A stretch of DNA of 57,328 nt, taken from contig NZ_PJJS01000034.1 in assembly GCF_002929845.1 (NCBI RefSeq), positions 1 to 57,328 of the forward strand, written 5' to 3'. Below are positions 33,003 through 41,825 of the stretch, piece by piece. The notes below the pieces were generated by a model. That model did no database searches and had not been told where the DNA came from. It saw only the letters and a program-made list of their open reading frames with translations. Position 1 is the stretch's first letter, and each line of letters begins with the position of its first letter. Source of the stretch: Cryobacterium sp. M96 (lineage in GTDB: Bacteria; Actinomycetota; Actinomycetes; Actinomycetales; Microbacteriaceae). The translations under genes and the position numbers were made by a program.

Positions 33003-34013
33003 CTACTCGGCGAGGTCGGAGTAGTGGATGGCCGCCACGTCCGGGTGCGCGCGCAGTCGGCTCTTCAGGGCGTTCTCCCCGTAGGTGGAGAAGATCGGGT
33101 TGTTCGGGTCGGCCGTGACCCCGGGCGCCTCGAGGGAGTCCGCCAAACTGAGCAGCGGGATGGTCGCGTCGAGCGCGGGGCCGAAGAAGAACGGAATCGA
33201 GACCCGGTCGTCTCCGATCAGAGGCGAGATCACCCGGTGCACGGTGGCCTTGAGGTAGCCGTTCGTGGCCACCTCCAGCAGCTCGCCGATGTTGACCACG
33301 AAGGCGCCGTCGAGCGGGGGAGCGTCGATCCAGTCGCCATCCTTCTCCACCTGCAGGCCACCCTTGCCGGGTTCGACGAACAGGAGGGTCAGCACCCCGG
33401 AGTCCTTGTGCGCGCCGACGCCCTGCCGGGGAGTGGGATCGGATTTGCCGGGGTAGCGCACGATCTTGATCAGGGTGAACGGCTTCTCGACGAAGGCCGC
33501 GTCGAACACGTGCTCGTCGGCACCGAGCGACAGCGCCCAGGCCTGCATCAGGCGGAGGGCGACCGCGGTGAGCTCTTCGCGCCAGAGGGTCATCACTTCT
33601 CGTAGCGCGGGGAGAGTGGACGGCCACTGGTTCGGTCCCTCGAGACGCCGGTAGGCGGCATCCGTGGGCCGCGGAAGTGCCGGGCGCTCCGGCCCGATGT
33701 CTATCTGCTCGCGCCAGTCAACCGTACCCTGGGTGAGCTCGCCGCCCACGCGGGTGTAGCCGCGGAAGTGCGGGCTCCTCAGATTCTCGATCGCCATCTT
33801 GTCGGCTTCGGGGAGGGCGAAGAAGGCTCGGGCGGTGCGCATGACCCGATCCGTGAGGTCCGCGGGCACGCCGTGACCGGTCAGGTAGAAGAACCCGAAG
33901 GAGTGGGTGGCCTCCCGCAGATCGGCTCGAAAAGCCTCCGCCTCCGCATCGCCCCGGTCAAGCCGCGAGAGGTCGAGTACGGGGAGGGTGAGGGCGGCGG
34001 TATCGGTGGTCAT
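33003..34013 (-). CDS. Isopenicillin N synthase-family 2-oxoglutarate/Fe(II) oxygenase
   Basis: The 336-residue protein contains the iron-binding HxD...H triad: His and Asp in VGAHKDSGVLTLLF and the distal His in VHRVISPLIGDDRVSIPFF, with the RxS co-substrate-binding pair RVS. The N-terminal ATHSFGFFYLTGHGVP is typical of the IPNS/plant dioxygenase group (DIOX_N). Such enzymes oxidise small molecules using oxygen and usually 2-oxoglutarate; I see no biosynthetic cluster nearby. The ATG at 34013 is supported by the conserved MTTDTAALTLPVLDLSRL start; an upstream extension to 34130 would overlap cysE. It is co-oriented with cysK-cysE. Confidence 0.9.
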   Translation of the reverse strand: MTTDTAALTLPVLDLSRLDRGDAEAEAFRADLREATHSFGFFYLTGHGVPADLTDRVMRTARAFFALPEADKMAIENLRSPHFRGYTRVGGELTQGTVDWREQIDIGPERPALPRPTDAAYRRLEGPNQWPSTLPALREVMTLWREELTAVALRLMQAWALSLGADEHVFDAAFVEKPFTLIKIVRYPGKSDPTPRQGVGAHKDSGVLTLLFVEPGKGGLQVEKDGDWIDAPPLDGAFVVNIGELLEVATNGYLKATVHRVISPLIGDDRVSIPFFFGPALDATIPLLSLADSLEAPGVTADPNNPIFSTYGENALKSRLRAHPDVAAIHYSDLAE

Positions 34014-34026
34014 TGGTCTCTGTCCC

Positions 34027-34605
34027 TCAGTCGTCGCCGGGCAGCAGCCCGCGGGCGGATTCGATGGTATCGGTCTTGGCCGGCTGCACGATGGCCGGGA
34101 TCCCCAGCAGCAGCGACTTGGGTGGGGCATCCCGGGTCACCACCGCGTTGGCGCCGATGGTACTCCAGGCGCCGATGACGATGGGCCCGAGCACCTTGGC
34201 GCCGGCGCCGATCGTCACCCCATCGTGCAGGGTGGGGTGCCGCTTCTCCCCCCGGGCCACCCCGTGCCGGGTCTTCCCGCCGAGGGTGACCCCGTGGTAG
34301 AGCATCACGTCATCGCCGATGTCCGAGGTCTCCCCGATCACCACGCCCATGCCGTGGTCGATGAACAGCCTTCGGCCGATGCGGGCGCCGGGGTGGATCT
34401 CGATCCCGGTCAGGAACCGGGTGAACTGCGACAGGAGCCGGGCCGGGAGCCGCAATTCGGCCTCCCACAGCCGGTGGGACACTCGATACGACCACACGGC
34501 GTGCAGACCGCTGTACGCCAGGAACACCTCGATGTTGCTGCGGGCGGCCGGGTCGTGGGCGCGCGCCATCGCCAGGTCCTCACGGATGCTCGAAAAGACA
34601 CCCAT
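34027..34605 (-). CDS. cysE: Serine O-acetyltransferase (short EpsC-type)
   Basis: The 192-residue protein has left-handed beta-helix hexapeptide repeats: [29 protein letters not shown], and [29 protein letters not shown]. The active-site histidine is in the DHGMG segment. It acetylates serine to O-acetylserine for cysteine synthesis. It lacks the long N-terminal helical domain of the E. coli enzyme, as in the EpsC-like type. It lies 29 bp after cysK on the same strand, so substrate maker and user are co-transcribed, and the pair probably forms the cysteine synthase complex. Confidence 0.95.
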   Translation of the reverse strand: MGVFSSIREDLAMARAHDPAARSNIEVFLAYSGLHAVWSYRVSHRLWEAELRLPARLLSQFTRFLTGIEIHPGARIGRRLFIDHGMGVVIGETSDIGDDVMLYHGVTLGGKTRHGVARGEKRHPTLHDGVTIGAGAKVLGPIVIGAWSTIGANAVVTRDAPPKSLLLGIPAIVQPAKTDTIESARGLLPGDD

Positions 34606-34634
34606 TCGCTGCGTCGCCGGCCCGGTTTCGCCGA

Positions 34635-35573
34635 CTAGTCCAGCAGGTCCTCGTAGAGCACCGTGGAGAGGTACCGTTCGCCGAAACTCGGCATGATGGC
34701 CACGATGGTCTTGCCGGCGTTCTCGGGGCGCTTGGCCTGTTCGATTGCCACCCAGACAGCCGATCCGCCGGAAATGCCGGAGAGGATGCCCTCATCCGTT
34801 GCCAGCGCGCGCGCCGTGGACACGGAGTCGGCGAGCGTGACGTCGGTGACCTCGTCGTAGACGTGCGTGTCGAGAACGTTCGGTATGAAGTTGGCGCCGA
34901 GACCCTGGATCTTGTGCGGTCCGGGCTTGCCGCCGGTGAGGATGGGGGAGTCGATCGGCTCGACGCCGACGATGCGTACGGATGGCTTGCGTTCCTTGAG
35001 CAGCTGGCCGGTGCCCGTGATGGTCCCTCCGGTGCCGATTCCGGCGACGAGGATGTCGACGGCTCCCGCGGTATCGTCCCAGATCTCGACGCCGGTGGTC
35101 GCATAGTGGATGGCCGGGTTGGCCGGGTTGTCGAACTGGCGGGCCAAAATCGCCCCGGGGGTGGCGGCCGCGATTTCCTCGGCCGTCGTGACCGCGCCGC
35201 GCATGCCGTCGGAGCCCGGCGTCAGCACGATCCGGGCGCCGTAGGCGCGCAGCAGCTGGCGGCGTTCGCGGCTCATGGTCTCCGGCATCGCCAGGATGAC
35301 CGTGTATCCGCGGGCGGCGCCCACCATGGCGAGAGCGATCCCGGTGTTGCCGCTGGTACCCTCGACAATGGTTCCACCCGGAGCCAGCTCGCCCGAGGCC
35401 TCGGCCGCATCGACGATCGCGATCCCGATCCGGTCCTTCACACTGCCCGAGGGGTTGTAGAACTCCAGTTTCACCAGCACGGTCGCGTCGAGGCCGGCGG
35501 TGAGTCGGTTTAGCTTGACCAGAGGGGTCTTGCCGACTGCAGCAGTGATATCGGAGTAAATCTGTGCGGGCAT
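34635..35573 (-). CDS. cysK: Cysteine synthase A (O-acetylserine sulfhydrylase)
   Basis: The 312-residue PLP enzyme makes cysteine from O-acetylserine and sulfide. The PLP lysine is in [12 protein letters not shown] (Lys near 44), the substrate loop is [12 protein letters not shown] and the phosphate cup is [10 protein letters not shown]. It ends [12 protein letters not shown]. An 86-bp region separates it from the divergent prmC; its ribosome-binding site is AAAGGCGACC-like. Cysteine synthase and cysE as an operon are standard in actinobacteria. No riboswitch or CymR-type site is evident. Confidence 0.96.
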   Translation of the reverse strand: MPAQIYSDITAAVGKTPLVKLNRLTAGLDATVLVKLEFYNPSGSVKDRIGIAIVDAAEASGELAPGGTIVEGTSGNTGIALAMVGAARGYTVILAMPETMSRERRQLLRAYGARIVLTPGSDGMRGAVTTAEEIAAATPGAILARQFDNPANPAIHYATTGVEIWDDTAGAVDILVAGIGTGGTITGTGQLLKERKPSVRIVGVEPIDSPILTGGKPGPHKIQGLGANFIPNVLDTHVYDEVTDVTLADSVSTARALATDEGILSGISGGSAVWVAIEQAKRPENAGKTIVAIMPSFGERYLSTVLYEDLLD

Positions 35574-35646
35574 CGGTGGTCGCCTTTCGATCGGGGTCAG
35601 GAACCTCGCCCAGCCTACGGCTCCGGCATTGGGCGTGTGCGTGCGT

Positions 35647-35652
35647 TACATT
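35647..35652 (+). promoter_or_regulatory. Possible -10 box (TACATT) for leaderless prmC
   Basis: TACATT lies 7 bp before the GTG at 35660 and no ribosome-binding site is present. This is the spacing expected for transcription starting at or next to the start codon. Confidence 0.45.
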
Positions 35653-35659
35653 TCAATAC

Positions 35660-36595
35660 GTGACAACTTCGCACGGCCACCATTCCATTCCCATCAGCTT
35701 AATTCCTACCGACATTGTTCCCACCGACATTGCCGAATTGCGCACCCGTGCCATCGACTCCCTTTCCCAGGCGGGGATCAGCGACCCCGACGTCGACGCC
35801 GATCTCCTGATCGGTCACGTTCTCGCCCAGAGCCGCGGCCAGGTGCAGGCCGCCGCCATCCTGCGCACCGCCCTGGGCGCCACGGATGCCGCTGCCATCC
35901 GTGAACTCGTTCGTCGCCGCTGCCTGCGCGAGCCGCTGCAGCACATCACCGGGCGGGCACCCTTCCGCTCCCTCGACCTGTTCGTCGGACCGGGCGTGTT
36001 CGTTCCCCGCCCCGAGACGGAGCAGGTGGCGCAGTTCGCCATCGACGCGCTCCGGGCACTGCCCGACGCGGAGCCGATCGGGGTGGACCTCGGCACCGGT
36101 AGCGGCGCGATAGCCCTTTCCCTGGCGGTCGAGGTGCCGAACGCGCGCATCTGGGCGGTCGAGAACTCGCCGGAGGCCTTCCCCTATACCTCCCGCAACT
36201 TCGAGCAGGTAGCCGCGCCGAATGCCACGCTGGTGTTCGGCGACCTCACCGAAGAGCTCACCGAACTCGACGGAACCGTGGCCGTGGTCATCTCCAACCC
36301 GCCCTACATTCCGACGGATGCGATCCCGCGCGACCCCGAGGTACGCCTCTTCGACCCGGCCCGCGCCCTGTTCGGCGGCCCCGACGGGCTCGACGTGGTG
36401 CGGCACGTCTCCCGCACGGCCCTGCGCCTCCTGCGTCCTGGCGGCCAGATCGTGATCGAGCACGGTGAGTTGCAGGGGGCGCAGATCCGTGCCCTCCTGG
36501 CCGCCGACGGCTGGCGCGTCCCGGCCACTCACCGCGACTACACCACCCGCGACCGCGCCACCACGGCCCTCGCCCCCGTTCCCGCCGATCGGTGA
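35660..36595 (+). CDS. prmC: Release factor glutamine N5-methyltransferase
   Basis: The 311-residue protein methylates the GGQ glutamine of release factors, including PrfA encoded 3.5 kb upstream. The N-terminal helical domain binds the factor (LGHVLAQSRGQVQAAA). The SAM motif is GVDLGTGSGAIALSLA and the catalytic NPPY occurs in VVISNPPYIP near residue 215. The GTG start is favoured over an upstream ATG because homologous sequence begins there. It is followed after 40 bp by tsaC with its own -10 box. Confidence 0.95.
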   Translation: MTTSHGHHSIPISLIPTDIVPTDIAELRTRAIDSLSQAGISDPDVDADLLIGHVLAQSRGQVQAAAILRTALGATDAAAIRELVRRRCLREPLQHITGRAPFRSLDLFVGPGVFVPRPETEQVAQFAIDALRALPDAEPIGVDLGTGSGAIALSLAVEVPNARIWAVENSPEAFPYTSRNFEQVAAPNATLVFGDLTEELTELDGTVAVVISNPPYIPTDAIPRDPEVRLFDPARALFGGPDGLDVVRHVSRTALRLLRPGGQIVIEHGELQGAQIRALLAADGWRVPATHRDYTTRDRATTALAPVPADR

Positions 36596-36621
36596 GGGCG
36601 GTTCCCTCTGGGCGGCTGCAG

Positions 36622-36627
36622 TAGAAT
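36622..36627 (+). promoter_or_regulatory. -10 box (TAGAAT) for leaderless tsaC
   Basis: TAGAAT, close to the TATAAT consensus, ends 8 bp before the ATG at 36636. No ribosome-binding site lies between. The transcript would begin at or next to the start codon. Confidence 0.55.
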
Positions 36628-36635
36628 CAGGCACA

Positions 36636-37439
36636 ATGACTCGCATCTATGACTGCTCGGTTGACACGGAATACGCGGCCGGCATGAGGCTCGCGCGCTC
36701 GGCCATCGGTCGCGGCGCGCTCGTTGTCATCCCCACCGACACGGTCTACGGCGTCGCCGCAGACGCCTTCGACCCGGAGGCGGTGCAGCGCCTTCTCGAC
36801 GCCAAGGGCCGCGACCGTTCCTCGCCGCCGCCCGTGCTGATCCCCGGAATTCCCACCCTCGACGCCCTGGCCCAGAACATTCCGCAACCGGTGCGCGAGC
36901 TCGTCGCCGTGTTCTGGCCCGGTGGTCTGACGGTGGTGCTGAACGCCCAGCCGTCGCTCGCCTGGGACCTCGGTGACACCCGCGGCACGGTGGCCCTGCG
37001 GATGCCGAGCAACCCGGTTGCCCTCGACCTCCTCTCCGAGACGGGACCCTTGGCCGTGTCATCCGCCAACACCAGCGGCCGGCCCTCCGCGATCGACGCG
37101 GAAGGCGCCGAAGAGATGCTCGGCGGCAGCGTGGCCGTCTACCTCGACGGCGGAACGGCCGGACTCGGCTACGAACCCATCGGCGACCGGCCCGGGGATA
37201 CCTCGTCGACCATCGTGGATGCCTCCGGCTTCGACTCCAACGGTGGCAAGGTCGTCATCGTGCGGAACGGCGTGATCTCACGGGAGGCCATCGAAGGCGT
37301 CATCGGAGAGGCGCTCGCGCCGATCGGGTTCGGCGCGCCTGCGGACAAGCCCGCTGCCGAAACCACCACCGAGTCGGCCACCGAGCCCGTCACCGAAGTG
37401 AGGGCCGAACCGGTCGATCCCACGGCAGACGCTCGATAG
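36636..37439 (+). CDS. tsaC: L-threonylcarbamoyladenylate synthase (Sua5/YciO/YrdC)
   Basis: The 267-residue enzyme makes threonylcarbamoyl-AMP from threonine, bicarbonate and ATP for the t6A tRNA modification. Conserved parts are ALVVIPTDTVYGVAADAF near residue 26, the KGRDRSSPPPVLI segment and the WPGGLTVVL and AVSSANTSGRPS strands. It is longer than YrdC but lacks the full Sua5 C-terminal domain. The last 40 residues are Thr/Glu/Ala/Val-rich and probably disordered. The tsaC-wecA-atp order is a hallmark of actinobacteria. It is 2 bp from the WecA-like gene, so co-transcribed. Confidence 0.94.
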   Translation: MTRIYDCSVDTEYAAGMRLARSAIGRGALVVIPTDTVYGVAADAFDPEAVQRLLDAKGRDRSSPPPVLIPGIPTLDALAQNIPQPVRELVAVFWPGGLTVVLNAQPSLAWDLGDTRGTVALRMPSNPVALDLLSETGPLAVSSANTSGRPSAIDAEGAEEMLGGSVAVYLDGGTAGLGYEPIGDRPGDTSSTIVDASGFDSNGGKVVIVRNGVISREAIEGVIGEALAPIGFGAPADKPAAETTTESATEPVTEVRAEPVDPTADAR

Positions 37440-37441
37440 CC

Positions 37442-38665
37442 ATGACCGTCTTCGTCCTGCTCAGCCTGGTCTCGGCCCTGGTGACCTTCGGGTTCTCAGT
37501 TCTTGTACTCAAGCTCAGTCACCGCTACCGCCTCTACCCGAAGATCCGCGAGCGCGATGTGCACACGCGGCCCACGCCCCGCCTCGGCGGAATCGCGATC
37601 TTCGTCGGCATCGTCACCGCCTTCGGTGTGGCCTACCTGGTTGCGGCCCGCTTCGCGCCGCTGCGACTCATCTTCAGTGACCCCCAGCAGATCCTCGCCA
37701 TCCTGGGTGCAGCCCTGCTGATCGTGCTGCTGGGAGTGGCCGACGATCTCTGGGACCTCGACTGGATGACCAAACTGGCCGGGCAGTTCATCGCTGCCGG
37801 CCTCATCGCCTGGCAGGGCGTGCAGGTGTTGTCGCTGCCGATCGGCGGCCTGACCGTCGGGTCGTCCTGGATGTCGATCCTGATCACCGTGATCGTGATC
37901 GTGATCGTGATGAACATGATCAACTTCATCGACGGGCTCGACGGACTCGTGGCCGGCGTCGCGCTCATCGCGAACGGAGTGTTCTTCCTCTACAGCTACC
38001 TGCTGGCCCGGGACACCTCCCCGAGCAACTACTTCAACCTCGCCTCACTGATCGCTGCCGTCCTGGTGGGTGCCTGCGTCGGCTTCCTGCCGCTCAACTG
38101 GCGGCCGGCGAAACTGTTCATGGGTGATGCGGGCGCCCTCCTGGTGGGTCTGCTGATGGCCACGTCCGCGATCGCGATCACGGGCCAGGTCGACCCGACC
38201 GCCGTGAACCGGTCGCAGCTCTTCCCGGCGTTCATCCCGATCATCCTGCCCGTCGCCATCCTGATCATTCCGCTTCTCGACTTCGGTCTGGCGGTGTTCC
38301 GGCGCGTCCGGGCCGGCAAATCACCCTTCAGCGCCGACCGCAAGCACCTGCACCACCGGCTACTGGACATGGGCCATTCGCACCTGCATGCCGTTTTGAT
38401 CTTCTACGGCTGGACCGCGGCGGCATCCGTCGGTTGCCTGCTCTACTTTCTGCTCCCGGTGTATTTCGGGCTGCCCACCTGGTATGCCACAATTTTCCTG
38501 ATCGTCGCGCTGCTGATCTGCACCCTCGTCACGCTGGCTCCGTTGAGTCGGCGCAAGGCCGTCGAGTCCGCCAGCCAACTCGCCCGAACGGCCGAACACA
38601 GAGAAGAAATCGCCCGACTCGACCGCCTCGATGAGGCGTCGGCGACGGTGGAGGAAAACGTATGA
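37442..38665 (+). CDS. Undecaprenyl/decaprenyl-phosphate GlcNAc-1-phosphate transferase (WecA/TagO-like)
   Basis: The 407-residue polytopic membrane protein has about ten transmembrane helices and PNPT-family motifs. These are RLGGIAIFVG at the start, the DDLWDLDW aspartates near 101, the MINFIDGLDGLVAG loop near 160, the LFMGDAGALLVG aspartate near 230 and the HHRLLDMGHSH motif near 305. It transfers GlcNAc-1-phosphate from UDP-GlcNAc to polyprenyl phosphate, starting synthesis of arabinogalactan-like or wall glycopolymers. The C-terminal 50 residues are charged. It overlaps the next gene by 4 bp (ATGA). Confidence 0.92.
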   Translation: MTVFVLLSLVSALVTFGFSVLVLKLSHRYRLYPKIRERDVHTRPTPRLGGIAIFVGIVTAFGVAYLVAARFAPLRLIFSDPQQILAILGAALLIVLLGVADDLWDLDWMTKLAGQFIAAGLIAWQGVQVLSLPIGGLTVGSSWMSILITVIVIVIVMNMINFIDGLDGLVAGVALIANGVFFLYSYLLARDTSPSNYFNLASLIAAVLVGACVGFLPLNWRPAKLFMGDAGALLVGLLMATSAIAITGQVDPTAVNRSQLFPAFIPIILPVAILIIPLLDFGLAVFRRVRAGKSPFSADRKHLHHRLLDMGHSHLHAVLIFYGWTAAASVGCLLYFLLPVYFGLPTWYATIFLIVALLICTLVTLAPLSRRKAVESASQLARTAEHREEIARLDRLDEASATVEENV

Positions 38666-39147
38666 ACGCACCCGATCCCACCAGCTTGCCCACCACGCTC
38701 CGAGCGGTGCCATCGAACGCCAGGGGAGTCCTGACCGCAGTCCTTCGATACACAGGCTTCCTCGCGATTGCCATCGCGATCGTCGGCGGCGGACTCGGCT
38801 ACCTTTTCGCGTCAACCGAAGGCCTCATCAGCGCCTTCATCGGCACCGCGCTTGCCGTGCTGTTCGCTTCGATCACTGCCGTGAGCATCATCGGGGCCAT
38901 GCGGTTCGACATTGCCGCTTTTTTCGGCATCGTGATGGGGGCATGGCTGCTGAAAATCGTCGTGTTCATCGTGATACTCGCTCTGCTTCGGGATGCTTCC
39001 TTCGTGCAGACGACAGTTCTGTTCATCACCGTCATTGCCGGAGCCATCGGCACCATGATCGTCGACGTCCTGGTGGTCTTCCGCTCCCATTTGGGCTACG
39101 TGAGTGACGCCGTGCTCCCAAAAAAATCCGACCACCCCTGGTCCTGA
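38662..39147 (+). CDS. AtpI-like membrane protein upstream of the F0F1 operon
   Basis: The 161-residue protein has four predicted transmembrane helices: TGFLAIAIAIVGGGLGYLF, FIGTALAVLFASITAVSII, FFGIVMGAWLLKIVVFIVI and the segment TTVLFITVIAGAIGTMIVDV. Its position directly before atpB is where ATP synthase protein I (c-ring assembly) or an equivalent usually sits. The sequence similarity to AtpI is not obvious, so the assignment rests on context. It overlaps the WecA-like gene. A 149-bp gap containing a possible promoter separates it from atpB. Confidence 0.75.
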   Translation: MNAPDPTSLPTTLRAVPSNARGVLTAVLRYTGFLAIAIAIVGGGLGYLFASTEGLISAFIGTALAVLFASITAVSIIGAMRFDIAAFFGIVMGAWLLKIVVFIVILALLRDASFVQTTVLFITVIAGAIGTMIVDVLVVFRSHLGYVSDAVLPKKSDHPWS

Positions 39148-39296
39148 CCGGAACAGGGGCGGTCGATTAGTCGCCGTGAGCGAAAGTTGATAGAGTCAAA
39201 AAACTGTCACCGGCCGCAGTGTGATCCACTGCGCCACAGACCACACTTGACCATTGTCGCCGTTGTGCATCCGCACAGAAACAGGAGATAGCGCTG

Positions 39297-40109
39297 TTGT
39301 ATTACGCTGCGAACTTACTGGTTCCCATGGCTACCGGCGATGAGTTTCAGGCTCCGGGCATCAGTGAGTTCCTTGGTCTCCCCGCGTTGTTCTTTGAGGG
39401 AACGCCCTTCGAGATCAACCGGATCATCCTGGTCCGCATCCTCGCCGTAGCCGTGATGCTCCTGCTTTTCTGGCTCGCCCTGCGCAAACCATCCCGAGTC
39501 CCTGGCCGCGGTCAGAGCATCGCCGAGCTTGTACTGGGTTTTGTCCAGGTGCAGATCGCCGATCAGATCCTCGGCAAGGAGATGGGTCGCCGTTACCTGC
39601 CCCTGTTGGCCGGCATGTTCTTCGGCATCCTTGCGATGAACGTCACGGGCGTAATCCCGGCCCTGAACATCTCGGGCACGGCACTCATCGGCATGCCCCT
39701 GCTGCTCGGTCTCGTCGCCTACGTCGTGTTCATCTACGCGGGTATCAAGCAGCTCGGCGCCGCCAAGTTCTTCAAGAATTCGCTCTTCCCGGCCGGTGTG
39801 CCGTGGCCGATCTACATCTTGCTCGCCCCGATCGAGTTCATCAATATCTTTATCGTGCGGCCGATCTCGCTCGCTTTGCGACTCCTGCTCAACATGATGG
39901 TCGGACACCTCCTGCTCGTGCTGTGCTTTGGGGCGACGAGCTTCTTCATCTTCACTGCAGGTGGCTGGTTGGGGCTCTTCGGAATCGGGACGCTGGCGTT
40001 CGGGTTCATCTTCACTTTCGTCGAGTTCGCCGTGTTCATCCTCCAGGCGTACATTTTCACCCTCTTGACCGCGGTGTACGTCCAACAGGCCGTGGCTGAA
40101 GAGCACTGA
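39297..40109 (+). CDS. atpB: F0F1 ATP synthase subunit a
   Basis: The 270-residue subunit a has five to six helices. The essential arginine lies in helix 5 (LALRLLLNMMVGHLLLVL), opposite the c-ring glutamate, and the C-terminal FVEFAVFILQAYIFTLLTAVYV completes the proton path. The start is a TTG at 39297 with AGGAGA 8-9 bp upstream, which is unusual for a highly expressed operon; the next in-frame ATG is ten codons later (VPMATGDE). First gene of atpBEFHAGDC. Confidence 0.95.
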   Translation: MYYAANLLVPMATGDEFQAPGISEFLGLPALFFEGTPFEINRIILVRILAVAVMLLLFWLALRKPSRVPGRGQSIAELVLGFVQVQIADQILGKEMGRRYLPLLAGMFFGILAMNVTGVIPALNISGTALIGMPLLLGLVAYVVFIYAGIKQLGAAKFFKNSLFPAGVPWPIYILLAPIEFINIFIVRPISLALRLLLNMMVGHLLLVLCFGATSFFIFTAGGWLGLFGIGTLAFGFIFTFVEFAVFILQAYIFTLLTAVYVQQAVAEEH

Positions 40110-40391
<282 letters not shown>

Positions 40392-40402
40392 GGATCGCCA
40401 CC

Positions 40403-40945
40403 ATGCCTGAGCTTGTTCTGGCAGCAGAAGCGGAAACGAATCCGTTCCTTCCTGCCATCTACGACATCACCTGGTCGGCTGTTGTCTTCCTGGTCGTCAT
40501 GGTCTTCTTCGTGCGCTTCGCGATCCCGCGCTTCCGCCAGATCCTCGACGATCGTGCGGAGGCCATTGAGGGCAACATCGCCAAGGCAGATGATGCCCAG
40601 CGCAAGGCCGAAGCTGCTCTCGAGCAGTACACGACCCAGCTGGCCGAGGCGAGGGCCGAGGCCGGCAGGATCCGCGACGCCGCCCGCGTCGACGGACAGA
40701 CGATCGTGAACGAGCTCAAGGAGCAGGCCGTCATCGCCGCCGCTCGGGTAACCGCGACGGCGAAGGCTCAGATCGTGGCCGAACGACAGGCCGCAGTGAT
40801 CTCCCTGCGCAGCGAAGTCGGCACACTGGCCATCGACCTGGCCTCCGGCGTCATCGGCGAAAGCCTGACCAACGACGAAAAGGCCAGCGGCATCGTCGAC
40901 CGATTCCTGGCTGACCTCGAGGCCTCGGAGAAAGTGGTCCGGTAA
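40403..40945 (+). CDS. atpF: F0F1 ATP synthase subunit b
   Basis: The 180-residue peripheral-stalk subunit has one N-terminal transmembrane helix (ITWSAVVFLVVMVFFVRFAI) followed by a long, Ala/Glu-rich coiled coil (DDRAEAIEGNIAKADDAQRK). A single b subunit indicates a homodimeric stalk. Its stop codon and the atpH start overlap by one base (TAATG), so translation is coupled. Confidence 0.95.
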   Translation: MPELVLAAEAETNPFLPAIYDITWSAVVFLVVMVFFVRFAIPRFRQILDDRAEAIEGNIAKADDAQRKAEAALEQYTTQLAEARAEAGRIRDAARVDGQTIVNELKEQAVIAAARVTATAKAQIVAERQAAVISLRSEVGTLAIDLASGVIGESLTNDEKASGIVDRFLADLEASEKVVR

Positions 40946-41742
40946 TGGGTAGCGCCACCAGGGAAGCCTTAGTCTCAACACGGGCGGTTCTGTCCCGTCC
41001 CGGGGGAACGAACGACCTCGCGACCGGCGTCAATTTGTTGAACTCCGGTCGTGTGATTGGCCACACGTCACAGCTCCGGTCGGCTTTGGTCGACCCGTCA
41101 GCGGATGCGGCGGCGAAGGCCACCCTCGTGAGCGCAATCTTCTCGGGCGCAATGACGCCGACCGCGCTGGAGCTGCTTCAAGCCGCCTCCGCCGCACGCT
41201 GGTCGAACCACACCGATCTTCTGGCCGGCATCGAAGACCTCGGCCTGCGGGTGATTGCCTCTTCGGCCACTGTCCCCGGGCAGGTCGCGGAGGAACTGTT
41301 CGCGTTCGGCAAGACCGTGTCGTCCAACGGCGAGCTCGAACTCGCCCTCGCCTCAAAGCTCGGCACCACAGCGGCCAAGGTGAGTGTTGTTGACGCCCTC
41401 CTGGCCGGTAAGGTCTCCGAACAGACGCTCGCGATTGTTCGACACCTGGTGCAGCAGCCCCGCGGCCGCCGCATCGGGGAATTGCTGCGCTACGCCGCAT
41501 CCATCGTCGCGGACCAGTCGGACAGCTCGATCGCCACGATCACGTCGGCCGCCGCGTTGGCTCCGGAGCAGGTTGATCGCCTTCGAGCCAGCCTCACGGT
41601 GCGCTATGGGCGTCGGCTCACGATCAACGAGGTTGTTGACCCCGAAATTGTCGGGGGCGTCCGCGTTCAAATCGGTGACGACGTCATCGATGGCAGCATT
41701 GCCACCCGTCTTAAAGATCTGAGAATCCAGCTCGCTGGCTGA
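40945..41742 (+). CDS. atpH: F0F1 ATP synthase subunit delta
   Basis: The 265-residue delta subunit links the b stalk to the top of the alpha3-beta3 head. The C-terminal half contains the typical [15 protein letters not shown] and [25 protein letters not shown] end. The protein is about 90 residues longer than the E. coli subunit because of an N-terminal helical region, as is usual in actinobacteria. It overlaps atpF by one base and ends 83 bp before atpA. Confidence 0.94.
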   Translation: MGSATREALVSTRAVLSRPGGTNDLATGVNLLNSGRVIGHTSQLRSALVDPSADAAAKATLVSAIFSGAMTPTALELLQAASAARWSNHTDLLAGIEDLGLRVIASSATVPGQVAEELFAFGKTVSSNGELELALASKLGTTAAKVSVVDALLAGKVSEQTLAIVRHLVQQPRGRRIGELLRYAASIVADQSDSSIATITSAAALAPEQVDRLRASLTVRYGRRLTINEVVDPEIVGGVRVQIGDDVIDGSIATRLKDLRIQLAG

Positions 41743-41825
41743 CCGCTTCAGTCAGTACCACACACCTCGGGACGGCAGCGTCTCGTGCACGACAGAACCT
41801 GTACACCCAGTACAGAAAAGGGAAG

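Noticed and set aside
35574..35659. S-box or T-box upstream of cysK
   Set aside because: The 86-bp divergent spacer is too short and has no recognisable conserved structure.
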